The notes below the pieces were generated by a model. It did not search any database and was not told the origin of the DNA. It saw nothing but the letters and a program-made list of their open reading frames with translations. This document shows, piece by piece, positions 1-13,567 of a stretch of 64,000 nucleotides of DNA (its first letter is position 1; each line of letters starts with the position of its first letter). Both the position numbers and the translations under genes were made by a program. The stretch is from Paracamarosporium sp. OC-R06-R3 (taxonomy: Eukaryota > Ascomycota > Dothideomycetes > Pleosporales > Didymosphaeriaceae), in the NCBI GenBank assembly GCA_019828545.1, contig JACVRA010000063.1:372001-436000 (forward strand), read 5' to 3'.

Positions 1-933
1 GTTGCGCAAGCAGCCTCGACACATGCCTCCCTAGAGTCGCTCCACCTTGCGACTTTGCCCTGAATTCGTGCCCATCTGCTTCCAAAAGTGCATGCGATCC
101 AGATTGCAGCTCTTGCGCTCCACGACACTGCGTTGGCGCTCTGGGGTCGTTGCACTTTAGGTCGGCGTTCCGTGTGGTCTGTTCGCTTGTCAAGCCCTCT
201 ACTCAACCGCATCATCCAGAACTCTCCTCCTCTCCACCTCCTCGCACCATCTTCTCCGGTAAGCTCACACGCCTCGTGGATGATGCACAGCGCCCTGCCA
301 TCGCATCTTCCTGCCACTCAATTCACGATTCTGTGCATGCCCGCATGCTAACCTCTCCCGCCCATCAGCACTCGAGCGGCGGTCTACGGAACAAAACCAA
401 CCCAGCTCCTCCGCCCACCTGGCTTGCGCAATATTCCTGACTGTGAGTATTCCATCTCTAGGCCTTTGCGACCGCAATCACCATGCTCTGTGCCCCTGAG
501 GCCACCAGAGGCGCCGGTCGAGTGCTTCGGCGCTGCCTTTGCCTCGCTCCCTGCAACCCGAGCGGTGACGAGGACCAGAAGCAGCCACTCCGTTTTAGCC
601 CTCCATGCCGTCTGCCCGGACCACAATGCACCCCATCGCTCATGGCAGAGCACAGAATGCTAACTGACACCGCTCCAGATTCCGTCACCCATCTCCTTTC
701 CGACCCTCTTCCGCTCCGACCCTTTGCGACACCGGCTGGGTCGGTCCAACGCTCTACCGTCGTATCCCGTACTTGTCGCACAGCCCTCGGCATCATAACT
801 GCGAGTATACAAAGCCACTGGCAGCGTTGACAACCGGGAACCGGGCTGCCATCACTCGTCCCATCTGCTGCTGTTCGAGGGTCTCACAGTAGTAGCCAGG
901 GCAAACTAGACATCTGCGGCCCGAGGACGCAGC
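1..933. other. Upstream region, no supported gene
   Basis: Both strands carry only short overlapping open frames without family resemblance. It probably holds the promoter and 5' untranslated leader of the Zn2Cys6 gene that starts at 934. Sequences that look like splice donors (for example GTGAGTATT near 443) suggest leader introns, but I cannot fix their acceptors. Confidence 0.5.
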
Positions 934-2891
934 ATGAATCCACACGGCTGCGATACAGTCATGATGGACATATACCCAAGCACTGAGATGGGATCGGCGC
1001 ACGATTCGCTGTCCCCGACCAAGTCACCGCAGCCGAAGCAAGTCTCGTTCGAGCTGCTTCTGCTGCCTCAGTCCCCGCAGCACAAAGCACGCCTCCCAAT
1101 GCGTGTGAACATCTTCCCGCACGACACAACCGACTCCATAATTACAACGGTCAAGAACTTCTATGGCCTCTACGAGCGCAAGGGTGTTGTGTTCGAGGAC
1201 CGTCATGGTAACACCCTGATCGCACGGTATGAGAACTTCGCCCACAACATGGTCGTCTATGTGCGCGTCACTGCAGAGGACCCAGATATCGAAGAGTATC
1301 AGTCTGTCTCGCATCACTCCTTGTCTCCTCGTCGCCCGAGACTGGATGAAGCCTTCCAGATGCTCCCTCCTAATCTCGCCAGACACGTGCGACAAAGTGA
1401 GTCGCCTCAGCCGGGCCGCGGCCGACGCAGTGCTTCTGCAATCTCAGCAACCAAGCGTGCCCGCGCTGCTGCGAAGAGCCGCGGCCCCAGCTCTCACGGG
1501 AGCTTTGCTGATTTGAACGGCGATGCCAACGGTTATAGCGACAGCGAGAACGGTGACGCTTCCGTGACCAGCTCGCGCCGTTCGAGAAAAGAGCAAGTAG
1601 CCAGTGCCGAGATCAGCGTCGATAACATCGTAGAGGGTGGTCGTCGCAAACGAGCCAAGTTCGACAGCTCTGTGAGTATATCTTCTACACGCTGGCATGC
1701 TGGAAGTCGAACTAACATCCTGCCTCCCCCCAGGAGCTTCCCCTTTTCGTTCCTCCTCAGGTCCCTATGACCGCATCCCTTTCCTCGGTTTCACCCCAGA
1801 GACGAATCAGCGGCAACAACGCAGCGTCTCCATACTCTATGAGCAACCAACAGACGTTTGCATTCTCATATCCTCTACAGTCACCGCAGAGCTACGGCCC
1901 GGGTGATACCACCTATCCCCATGGGCTAGCCACTCCCTACTCCACATCGAGCGGGCAGATACAAAGCTACCGATCGCGCACCCGCGGTACAACACAAGGA
2001 GGGCCTTATCGGCAATCTGGTGCACCGGGAGGCATCCTGCCTACCCCTGACCCAACACTTGGTAGCGTCAGCGTCATCTCAGATGAAGACGTTGCCCGTC
2101 AGTTGATGCGCTTGGGTGATGCGTCCAATTTCTCCACACATGGACGGACTTCTACCTCGACGCTTGATGATGCATTGAGTGGCAAGGCGGAGGTTGCATC
2201 ATCAAGCGAGGAGAGCGATGACGGCAGCGATGAAGAGCAAGAACTTCCACCACTTCCTTTTGTTGTTGGACGTGTTCACGGAGTAATTGGAGCGCCTGGT
2301 CGTGGGTATGAAAGCGCCGATAGCAGCGGCGAGGACTACGACGACAACAGGGACGACTCCTTCAAGGGCGAAAGTGACGAGATCATGCCAGATGGACATC
2401 ATGAGCATCACCAGCTGAACGTGATCAAGGCTCGCGGATCCGTCTCTAGCAAGTCCAGCCACCCAGGCAAGGTTCGCGCTCTTTCCAAGCCGAAGGGGAA
2501 GGTCGCAAAGGCACCCATGTCCCCCACCTCCCTTCCATCTCAGTCACGCAAGACGTCGAGTGCTTCTATCAATGGTCAACAGCCACTTGGGGCTGACGAG
2601 GAGGACTTGTCGTCAAAGCCCCGTTGCCAGCGATGCCGCAAGAGCAAGAAAGGCTGCGACCGTCAACGCCCTTGCGGACGTTGCAAGGACGCTGGCATTG
2701 GCATCGAAGGTTGCATCAGTGAGGACGAAGGAAACGGCAGGAAAGGACGATACGGACGCCACATGGGCGTCCCGGTCAAAAAGCCAATGGATCCTCCGTC
2801 GTTGCACGACCATGTGCACGCGCCCATCACTACAAGCAACTCTGTGGTCGATGGCAGCACAAGCGACAAGAGCAAGAAGAGGAAGAGGTAA
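934..2891 (+). CDS. Zn2Cys6 transcription regulator with C-terminal zinc cluster
   Basis: Two exons, 934-1671 and 1734-2891, joined in phase 0 across a 62-nt GT-AG intron with a CTAAC branch site; 631 aa. The zinc cluster lies near the C-terminus, starting about residue 544: CQRCRKSKKGC followed by CGRC and a last Cys after a 9-residue spacer. This matches C-x2-C-x6-C-x5-C-x2-C-x9-C, slightly longer than usual in the last loop, and is followed by a basic stretch. Residues about 35-115 (RLPMRVNIFPHDTT ... MVVYVRV) form a compact non-repetitive segment that could be a ubiquitin/PB1-like beta-grasp fold (inference). The middle is Ser-, Asp- and Glu-rich and disordered. It is expected to be a nuclear DNA-binding regulator; targets are unknown. 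The gene is alone between a long leader and spermidine synthase. Confidence 0.85.
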
Positions 2892-3835
2892 CGTTTTGCA
2901 ATTGCATCTATGCCAGAGGATGCACTACTGCACTAGCGTTCTTGTGTTGGCTTACTTGCTGCTTTTTGAGCGGCGCCCATGCAACTGCTGTTTCCAGCGT
3001 GCAGTCCTGTTTTGGAGGTAACCTTTACGACGTCTGGATGTTTTTTCCTATGTTACCATTCACTGGCCCCAGTGTTGTTCCCGCACTTGCTCAGTTGTTC
3101 CTGTCGAAGTTGTCGAGCGCACACCGTTTTGGATAGCGCTGCAGGGAGGTCATCTCCGTTCCGCTCCTTTCTTTCTCATCCCCAAAAGTATTCTTTCGCG
3201 TTTGTCGATCCTGCAACGCTGTGGAAGAAATGGGATGCTGGTTTCAAATTGTCTCTGCTATTTAGGTCTATGGATGGGCGGTGGGGGGTGGGTGCAAACT
3301 AGACAGGACGGTATGGATGGGGTATATGGGGAATATCGGGGCGGTGTCAGTCACGGTCGATTTCATTACTGTTTCTGCTGCATTTCTTTTCGCGGATGTT
3401 TGGTACAATAGCGATCTTTAGTTAACGACATTGAACGACTATGCTAGTGCAAGGTGCCTGTGTCTAGGTGACGTCCAGGGCTTGGCTGATGGCACGTGAC
3501 AATCAGACCACCTGCACGCAACGCCATCCATGCATGTGCAAAAGACAAGCTTGTGGCGTGCCCAACAAAACGCACCGCACGGGCAATTCATCGGGCTGCG
3601 TTGAGAAGATGCGCGCATTCCTGAAGCAGCGCCGTTTGCATGGGACGGTCGCCGGGTCTATTTCCGGGACGCATCGGGGAATGCCAGGAACGGGGTTGTG
3701 GTGGCGGGGCACTTGTGGCTGGCCTTGCCAAACCTTGGTGCGGGCGCGCGTGGCTGAGCGGGGCAGAAAAATTGTACAGTGTATGGCAGCCCAAACTGTC
3801 AAAACGCTCTCAGTCCTCACCGCACCCAAGTTCGC
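2892..3835. other. Intergenic region: 3' end of regulator gene and promoter of spermidine synthase
   Basis: No supported gene. It contains a G-rich tract around 3280-3300 and pyrimidine-rich stretches compatible with a 3' untranslated region. The last part leads into the TATA element of the next gene. Confidence 0.5.
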
Positions 3836-3842
3836 TATAAAA
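3836..3842 (+). promoter_or_regulatory. TATA box of spermidine synthase gene
   Basis: TATAAAA, about 100 bp upstream of the ATG at 3939 and followed by a pyrimidine-rich leader. This is the usual arrangement for a strongly expressed fungal housekeeping gene. Confidence 0.6.
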
Positions 3843-3938
3843 CCGAGGTGTATCCTGGTCTCTAGCATCTGCATCAATCGATTTCATTTCACCTTGAGCC
3901 CTCACTACAAACCTTTGCACACCCGCGCAAGCTTCAAC

Positions 3939-5035
<1,097 letters not shown>

Positions 5036-5935
5036 GCTATCAATGCACTTGCTGCTTCCTAACCATTTTCTTTTTCGGACTTCACAAAATAGATACCAGG
5101 AATTTCACGGGCATACGATTCGAAAAGTAATCGGTTCGATTAGGGCTGGCTCCTGGCGGTTATCAACTGTGTCTCTGTAGCCGCTAAACTATCATGATGC
5201 TTCGACATGTATCTAACGAATCAAAAGTGTATACCTTCGCACTGCTTACTGAGTCATCTGCCACAATCTGTCTTTCTCTTCATATCTTCGAGTTCGTTGC
5301 GTTGGGTCCTCGCGGAGGTTCCAAGTTTTCCCGATACAGTCTCAACGAGCATCTCGCAGACATGCCACCAGATTAACATGACCTAGGATTTGCTTCGGTT
5401 GACTTGAAGATCAGTAAATGCAGTAGCTAAGTTATGATGTATTGTGAAACACGTTCAAAACACATTCCAAATATCTCAGATGTATGGTATAAGCTAAGAT
5501 TTTCTCTATTCCATAGCCTTGGCCCTAATCCTGTTTAATTCCAACTCCACTATCTAACTTTGATATTATGTAATCCCGATCCTAAGGCGTTGAGAAGCTA
5601 TGTAGGGTTTATTGGAAGTACGTTGAGAGTACGTTGAGTATATTCAAAAGAGGCTTAGCTAGTCTAATCTACCGTGGTATATTCTTAGTGGCGTCAAGCC
5701 TATCTAGGTATAGTCAGGTCAGCCTGGCCTGCATCCTCCTCGCTGGTCGCAGGATCCTGCCGTCGTATTACAGTCTGAGTCCCACCAACCTGCCCCGTGC
5801 TGTGACCGCAGCGAACATGTCGGGCTGTGCCCCGAACCGTGGGGTCCTCTTCTTGTCCTTTTGTTTGCGCTCAACGCACCTTAACCTCACCTGAAATACC
5901 CATCCTCTGCACCTTCGGACGCCTAGCCGCTCGCC
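5036..5935. other. Intergenic region, no gene seen
   Basis: AT-richer than its neighbours between about 5380 and 5700, with only short spurious frames. It serves as 3' flank of spermidine synthase and promoter of the transglutaminase-fold gene. Confidence 0.5.
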
Positions 5936-8133
5936 ATGGCTGCCTCGATCAAGGACCGCATTGCCGCGCTGAACATCGAGCAAGTGCATGCGCCGTCACC
6001 GACCAGCCGACCGACATTCACCTACGAACAAGCGACAACGGCGAAGAAGAAGCCACCACCACCTCCTCCGTCGCAAAGACCACCCGCCGCTCAGAGACAA
6101 CAGACCGTGAACAATCCGCCCGTGTATGACGCTCCTACCTCGGCCAGGCAATTTGGCAACCAGCCTGCACCTGTGCGACCAGAGGCGCCCAAGAAATCAC
6201 CAGCACTTCCCCCGCGACCGCCCCCGAGGAACACACCCAAGCTACCACCTAGTCTGCCCCCGCGCCAGCCCTCACAAGCAGGAAGTCTGAGGAGAAGCGG
6301 TTCCAAAGATTCGATACTTACGACTTCCTCCAGCATATCCCACCTTTCTCTTGATTCCCACAAGACCACGACTAGCAACGGTACCAGCAATGGCGGGCGC
6401 ATGTACACTGTTCGAGCCCCGGCGTATGACCCAACAAGTCTTCCCCCGCTACCTGCAAAAAAGGTTGAGGACCCTAAGCAAAACACGTCTATCAAGAAGG
6501 CTATGCGGTCAAACACAGATGTGACAACTCCAAAGGCGTTACCGCCTCAGCTCCCTTCGCGACCAGCTCTTCCTGCGCGGCCTACTTCTAAAGTACAAAC
6601 CCTAGAAAACGATCCAGCAGAGAAACCACGAAGGCTACCTCCTCCTAACCCACGCCCTACGCTGGAGCTAGGATTCAACAATGCAGCCAAACCGCCTCCG
6701 ATTCTGCCAGGTAGACCCACACCCAATCATCCCACAGAACGTGCGCCTCCTCCTATCCCCCTTGCGTCGCGGCCGAATTTGGACACTATCATGGCGTCGA
6801 AGCCGAAACCGGGAGCTGTCCCTTCCTCGTGTCTTATTTGCCGAGATTTCTCAGGTCCCGATCAACACGCTACTCAGTTTCCTCGCACAAGCCTGCCGTC
6901 ATCCGACGTGACGTGGCTAGCTACACAGCTGACAGTACGTAAAAGAATCCAATGCTCAGCTGTTATGCCACTTATTTAGGGCAACACAACATTCAAGCAT
7001 TGAGAGTGTAACTGTACGTCTAGCTTTTCTGACTCTAACAGGCTCCGTTCCCTTCACCTACGGATAAGGCGCGCGCTATCTTTGTCTGGTTGCACCATAA
7101 TGTAGATTATGATTGTCATACTTTCTTCTCTGGTACATGCACAGGATCTACGCCTGAAAAGACCATCTCGTCGGGTCTGGCGGTTTGTTCAGGATATGCA
7201 GGTCAGTTTTCCTTCCCATTAGAGAAACAGGTCAGGTGTTTGAGTTACGTCGCTGGGACTATAAACTATCATGGAGCATCACAGGATATTCGAGCTTTTG
7301 GCACGACACTATAAGGTTGAGACTATGCGCTAACGGGAGGTGATTTAGGTCTCTTTGCCGCTCTTGCACTCAAAGCTGGCTTGGAAGCCATAGTGGTTGG
7401 TGGTCACGGCAAGGGTTATGGACATTCCCCTCTAAACCACGGTGATCCATTGCCGCCATTCAGTGCGGGTCATGCTTGGAACGCAGTACGCATTGACAAC
7501 GGACAGTGGAAGCTAGTAGATGCATGCTGGGGCGCAGGCAGCCTAGGTGCTGGTAACCAGTACAACCGACATTTTACCGCATCCGAGTTTACGAGAAGCA
7601 ACGAAGACTTTGGGTACACACATTATCCAGAGAACAAGGACTATCTCTTCCGCAATGATGGTCGAATGTACACTTGGGAAGACTACCTGATGGATGATAT
7701 GGGCGAGCGACTCCAGATTTACGGCGACCCCGAAGGCGAGTATGGCGTCAGCCGACGTACTTTCCAGCCGCCTATGAAGCACGTCAAGGTCTATGACCCG
7801 CACGATCCTGTAGTCCGCTTTCAGTTCGCCGTCTGTTGTCCGCATTGGGACCATGAACGTAACGGAAAAGGCAAACCATACGTCCTGACGCTCAACATCG
7901 GCGGTCGAGATGGGAGAAACTCGCAGCATATACCCTTCAATACCGATGGGAAGAGCTGGTGGGTGGACATCAACCGAATTGATCTTGGTGCTCCAGGCCA
8001 GAAGATCAATGTTTGCGCTATCACCTCCTTCGATAACAAGGATGGGAGGGGTCTTACGGTTGACCAATTCAAGGCGAAACAGGGAAAGGTTGCTTCAGGC
8101 TGGGGGTGTCTTTGCTGTTGGGAATTGGTCTAG
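5936..8133 (+). CDS. Cyk3-like transglutaminase-fold protein with proline-rich N-terminus
   Basis: Three exons: 5936-6934, 7042-7201 and 7349-8133; 647 aa. Residues 1 to about 300 are proline-rich and disordered, with many PPxLPxRP-type motifs that could bind SH3 domains. The C-terminal half has the transglutaminase-like core: IFVWLHHNVDYD, the candidate nucleophile Cys in SSGLAVCSGYAG, the His in GHAWNAVRI and the Asp in WKLVDACWGAG. Family members such as yeast Cyk3 act at the cytokinetic ring, and many have lost cross-linking activity. Unlike yeast Cyk3 there is no visible N-terminal SH3 domain; this protein instead carries SH3 ligands. The first ATG gives MAASIKDRIAALNIEQ, a plausible start. 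The role in septation is inferred from family only. Confidence 0.85.
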
Positions 8134-9067
8134 CGTGGTGCCAAAATGAAAGGTCGAGCCCCGTGTGTTACACCAGGCTAGGCAGGACAACCGACTATAT
8201 TTGAACGCTTGCCTTGTGGCTGTGCGTAATGTCTATTGCGAATGTGGATACCCCGGGACAAGGATGGGCATGGGATGGATTCTTACGGATGTTATGTGTT
8301 TTCTTGCTTTTCGGGCGATCTGGCAGGATGTTTTGAGATCGAAGGGATCTTCCATGATACATGACCTTTTTTTCCCCTTTGCGTGTGGACTTGAGCACTA
8401 CGCTGCCGAGACAAGGGAAATCTTAATATCTATTCAGGTGAAAGTAAAATCTTTGACAGAGTGCGGGGTCATTGAAGTTGTGTACTTTTAAAGGTGCTCA
8501 GGTGCGGCGTTCATGTAGACGACGCAACGAGGGCGCATGACGTTGTCTTAGAGTAGGAGTACCGCCGTCGCGGTTTCTGAAGCATAATTCCTCGCCACGA
8601 TAGGCAGCCAGTATGTGATGTACCACAAGGTAAATAGCACTACAAAGTGTCATTAGATCAGTGTATCTAGACGACTTAAACTATGCTAACTATATACTAC
8701 AATTTCTGCTTGCTATTCCATCAAACGAGTAGCTCGGTGCGTCTTTCAACGCCGCTTACTAACGCGATATCTGTGATTGTACCAAAAGAAAAAGAGCCTG
8801 GACCTTTTACCAAATTGGCACCTTTTACAGCGGTCTAGACTTCAAGTGGCCTGGCTCCGCACGCTCCTCGTTAGAGGTGAAAAAGCGTTACACGTGACGT
8901 AAGGCTTGGCGAGCATTTGCGGCACGCGAAATGTGTAGAGCTTCGGAAGTGGCTGGCCTGCGCGCGCCTTCACCGTTCACGCTCTGTCGCACTCCTCTCG
9001 CTCACCGCATATCCTCGCCACACCCGAGCATGTTTCTCAGAGCACTGTGAACCGACCATCCGCAGCC
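8134..9067. other. Intergenic region between Cyk3-like gene and Edc3
   Basis: No supported gene. The first 350 bp look like a 3' flank. The last 150 bp are a pyrimidine-rich leader ahead of the Edc3 start. Confidence 0.5.
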
Positions 9068-11514
9068 ATGGCGACCGCACTCATTGGAATTTCTGTCACG
9101 GTCACGCTCCAGAACCCGCCCAACACTGTGGTCGAGGGTCTAGTCGCCAACGTCAACGCGCAGACATCGACGCTGACACTGCAGAATGGTACGCTTTGGA
9201 TGCAATGCATTTGGGAAGCGATCTCTAATTTGTCATATAGTCTTCTTCCCAGCTTCGGGCCACCGCCTGAGTAGTTACCACGTAGAGGGGCACGCGATAG
9301 CAGACATCAAAGTCAACCACGCTGCGTCTGCTCAGACCCAGCAGCACAACCCACCGCCGCACCAACACCAGCCCTCCTACCACCAGTATCCTCAGAATGT
9401 CCACCCGCCAGCACCACCCGCCGCGCGACCGGCGCCACAACCCTTTGTGGACCCCGCCATTTTGAGCATGGGTAAAAGAACTTCTGCGGCTCCCGCTCCG
9501 CCGCCTGGGCCCCCTCAAGAAGCGCCTGCAACGCCGATGAAGCCTATACCAGCAGCTAGCACTACGTCTTTGCCTAAGAACACGTCGCCCTTTGTCGGTG
9601 CCGCGAAACGTAGCGTCAGAAAGCCGAGCGCGGCGACGTTGGAAGGTCCATTTTCGTCGCTGGATATTGCAGACGCGGAAGAACAGGATAGCGATGACAA
9701 GACAGTGAAGACTGCGCTTCGCAGGGCGAGCATTACCAAAACACGCACTGGGAAGCCTATGGATGAGCCGGTCGCGCAGCCTGCTGGCAAGAATGAGGAA
9801 AACAACAAGCGCACAAGGCGTGGTGGCAAGTCTCGCAAGAAGGAGGTTGCTGCACAGGAAAGACGCAATGGAAACGATATGCACTCCTCCCCAGACGCTG
9901 CGCGCAAGGCGTAAGTACCTTTCCTTTACAGACTATTGACTCTCTTCTTCTTGTGCGTATTACAGTGAATCGTGTATACTAACACTCCACAGCAAGGGTA
10001 ATGGCTGGAGACAAACGCCAATGCTACAAGATCCTGAACCACAAGCGAGGACCCCAGGCGTCATTGGTGGCAGCGTTGGGATGCAAGCAGCAAATGCCTC
10101 AAACCGCAAGACACGGCGTCAGCGAGCCATGGAAGCGACAAACGGCTGGGCCACCGAAGATGCAACCGATATTCAAGACCTTCCTGAATTCGACTTCGCC
10201 GCCGGTCTCTCCAAGTTTGACAAGCGTACCGTGTTTGATCAGATAAGAAACGAGGATACGACAGCAGATGAAGATCGCTTGGTCAGTTTCAACCGCTTAG
10301 CTAGGCCTGGTACACATGGTGGGAAGAACTTGCATCCTACGGAAAATGTGTTGGACGGTCGGAAGCTGAGGAGTGCGTCAAATTCGAGTTCCGAGGATGA
10401 TATGTCCGACTTTGGCAGCGGGCACAATTCTAGAAGAGCCATGTCGCGGGCTTCCATAAAGCGAATACCTACGCGACAAGGAAGCGGTGTTCAGGGGGAC
10501 ATTGACACGCAAAGTCATTCTGGCGCACCTGCCCTTATGACACGTGCTGCCAATCGCTCTTTGATTACCCGACCAATTCAATACGCCTCGTCATCACACG
10601 CGACAGGAAGTCCTAAACCAGGTCGGATAACTACGCCTCCAGACTCACCGCTCCTCGAAGCGACCTCGAAAAGCTATCTACAAATCACCAATAACTATCG
10701 CAAGTGCCACACCATCACTCCTGGCGGCATGCTCGCCGTAGAAGAGATAGCTGAGGTTGATTACGGTCTCACCGAAGAAATCATGGCCGAGAGTTCAGGC
10801 CGAGGCATCGCTGAAGTAGCTCTCTCAGCCATTAACCCAGGAGGTCGCCGCCTCGCTCGCGACAACCCCAACGCGCGCCCCGTCATCGTCGTGCTTGCTG
10901 GCAACCACCGCGGTGGTGCTCGAGCCGTCGCTGCCGCACGTCATTTGAACGCGCGGGGTCCTAAAGTCATGGTTGCGCTCCTAGGCTTCGAGCGTAATGC
11001 TGACTGGGACCGCGATGTCAGGAAACAAGTCGATCTTTTCAAGAAATTTGGTGGGAGCGTGAGGGCGTGGCCGGACACAGAAGATGCTCTTAAGAGATTG
11101 CAGGCGCCGCCTGAACTCATCATCGACGCACTGCTTGGCCGCCACCGCGAATTCGACGCTCTTGGCGATGAAGATCGGCGAACCGTGCTTTCTATCGTCG
11201 GGTGGGCGAACAAATCGCGTGCCGCTGTCCTCGCTGTCGAGACGCCCTCCGGCGTTGGCGGCAGCACAGGCGAGGTTGCGATCTTAGAAGGCGAACCGCT
11301 CGAGGTACGAGCCAAATATATTGTTTGTTTGGGCGCCCCGCGGTCTGGATTGCTCAAGGCTTTGCAGAACGGGACGGGGAGAGACCCGAGGTGGGCCATA
11401 TGGGTGGTGGACATCGGAGTCAATCGACCGTGGAGAAACGCGGGCGTGGGAGGGGGCAAAGGAATCAAGTTTGGAGAGGCGTGGGCTGTCCAGGTCGAGT
11501 ATGTGGAGGGGTGA
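9068..11514 (+). CDS. EDC3: Enhancer of mRNA-decapping protein 3
   Basis: Scaffold of cytoplasmic P-bodies that stimulates Dcp1-Dcp2 decapping. Exons 9068-9188, 9241-9910 and 9993-11514 join to 770 aa; the 82-nt second intron has an ACTAAC branch site. Domains in order: an N-terminal Lsm fold (ATALIGISVTVTLQNPPN to HAIADIKV, residues about 2-65); a long disordered linker; the FDF motif (EFDFAAGLSKFDKRTVFDQI, about residue 320); and a C-terminal YjeF_N domain beginning MLAVEEIAEVDYGL with the Rossmann segment VIVVLAGNHRGG. The linker phrase GNGWRQTPMLQ is shared by fungal orthologues as I remember them. The order Lsm-FDF-YjeF_N is diagnostic for this family. Confidence 0.95.
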
Positions 11515-11836
11515 AGAGAGCAGAGGATGCAATGACATACGAAATCGAATGCGCTGGATGATTGTATGATAGGTAGCATGGCTTTGATGCATTGCGAGGC
11601 GTTTCATCTTTCATGGTACTTACGGACGCTTTGCCGATATGTCTCGACATAGCTGCGCGGGAAAAAAGCAGCAGCAGAAAAGTATTTTATGAATGATCAT
11701 CACGTATAGATTGACATGCGTGGCTGCGTTTGGAGTCTTTCGAATGTCGCTATGTTGCAAATGCAAGGCTGCTTACTGCAATAAGCAACGGGAGGAACTG
11801 AGTGATGCTATTTGCGGTGCGGTCAGCTTGGAGGGA
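11515..11836. other. 3' flank of EDC3, no gene
   Basis: Part of the region between two convergent genes. Only short frames without support are present. Confidence 0.4.
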
Positions 11837-12045
11837 GACTCCTCGTCCGTGCTAAACAAAGGATGCATTGAATGATCAAGGGCTGCATACACGAGAAAGA
11901 AGGCAACTAGGCAATCGGTCTTGGGCTCTTCGTCCGGGCTAAAGAACGTAGTGAATGATCAAGAGCCGCATATATGAGAAAGAAGGTAAGCAACCAGACA
12001 TGGGTCGTGGACTCTTCATCCGGGCTAAAGAATGTAGTGAAAATG
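11837..12045. repeat. Imperfect tandem repeat, unit 83-87 bp, about 2.5 copies
   Basis: The string AATGATCAAG recurs at 11871 and 11954. The block (C/A)TCCGGGCTAAAGAA recurs near 11934 and 12020, with a diverged copy near 11847. GAGAAAGAAGG also recurs in each unit. The spacing between copies is 83-87 bp. It lies in the convergent intergenic region between EDC3 and the M20 gene, so it is non-coding. It looks like a local duplication rather than a known element. Confidence 0.75.
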
Positions 12046-12191
12046 CTGCAGAGCCGTATTATTGGTGGTTTCGCTTAAAGTCTCGCTGCATCATCTACGA
12101 ATGTGGAGGATATCCATAAGTACATCAAACGATTACCTGGGGCTTCCAAATCTTCATCTCAATCTGCATCTGCAAGACGTCGTCTGAGAGC

Positions 12192-13567
12192 TCAAGCTGC
12201 CCCCAAAGCATCTTCCATATCCCTTTCCCACTGCTCTTTAACCTTCTTAAGCATTCCAGGCACACTGAGCACATCCAGCGCCGTCCCAGCCAGAGCTTTC
12301 CCAACCCTCAATGCCCTCTCAAAAGCTTCCCACGTCCCGCTTGCCTTCTCGAAATCCTTCGAGTGGTTTGCTCCGCCGTCTGGTCCTGGGGGAATAGAAA
12401 AGCTCGCGTTCACACTCGGAAGCATATAGCTCAGGTTTCCTTGATCCGTGCTCGCCTTCACATACGTGTACTGGTCCAGCGGCGGAATCGGCAGATCCGG
12501 AACATTTGGCAGGGAATTGAAGTAGCGCGTATACGACGCGGCAAGGATACGGTTGGGAATGTGGTCTGCGTATCCGGGTACAACTTTGAGCTCGACACGG
12601 GCGCCTGTGGCTTCTGCGCCGGCACGAAGACACGCTTCTACCTTTCTCTGCAGTTCGGCTAAACGGGAGAAGCTGGTCGCGCGTATGACCAAGGCCCCTG
12701 CTGCGTAGTCGTGGATGATGTTGGGCGCGTTACCTCCGTCGGTGATGTGAATCCCGATGATGTCGTCTGGCCGCAGTTGCTGTCGAAGTACGCTCACAGC
12801 ATTGTACGCGATGACAAGTGCGTCCAGCGCGTTGATACCTAGCCACGGGCTATTCGCCGCATGTGCCGCTTTCCCAAAGTACTCCACGTCAAGCCGTGTG
12901 AAGGCTGTTGTGCGTACGAGCGCGCTGTTGTTTGAGATACCTGGGTGGGAGATGAGGCTGATGTCCACGTGCTCATATGCGCCTGCTTCAGCAAGCAAAA
13001 TCTTCCCGCCATTAGGAGAAGGATTTTCTTCGCCTGGGGTGCCAATGAGGTGGATAGCGCCGGGGAGATCATGTTCTGATAGAATGTATGCTGTTGCTAG
13101 AGCGGCCGCCACAGAGGCAACTGCGATGAGGTTATGACCGCAGGCGTGGCCAATACATGGTAAAGCATCTAATTGCGCGTGTGAATTAGGTATGTTGTTG
13201 GAGAGCAGAGTGACTCATTCCACCTACCCATTTCGGCATTGAAGGAGACGACGGGGCCGCTTCGCCCGGTGTCGAAGATTGCTGTCCATGCTGTTTGAAT
13301 CCCGTAAGCATGGGGCGTGACTGTCCAGCCATTTTGTGATCGCATGAATTCGGTGAGAGCATCGTGTGTTTTGTGCTCTTGGAAGGCGAGTTCGGGATGA
13401 TTGTGTATGAACTTGTTCAGTCGCCAGAGGATGTCTTGCAGGCTGTCGATGTAGCTATCTATTTCGGACAGGTGCTTTGGAGAATCAGTTCGTAGGTCAA
13501 CCTTAGGGTGTTGACTGTTCCTAGATATCAAGACGAATCCATCTCCTTCCGATTCTGTTATCTCCAT
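12192..13567 (-). CDS. M20-family amidohydrolase (PM20D2/AbgB-like)
   Basis: Two exons on the minus strand, 13567-13228 and 13168-12192, with a 59-nt intron in phase 1; 438 aa. The N-terminal part has the RxLHxxPE-like segment FIHNHPELAFQEHKT. The splice join recreates DALPCIGHACGHNL, which carries metal-ligand residues of the M20 family, and GTPGEENPSPNGG supplies the acidic pair. The dimerisation insert includes AHAANSPWLGINALDALV. The family removes acyl or amino-acid groups from amides and dipeptides; the exact substrate cannot be read from sequence. It faces EDC3 convergently and sits beside an AsaB-like gene, but nothing shows that they act together. Confidence 0.9.

Noticed and set aside
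9225..9884. 219-codon minus-strand frame inside EDC3
   Set aside because: Antisense shadow of the EDC3 linker; Arg/Ser-rich with no independent support.
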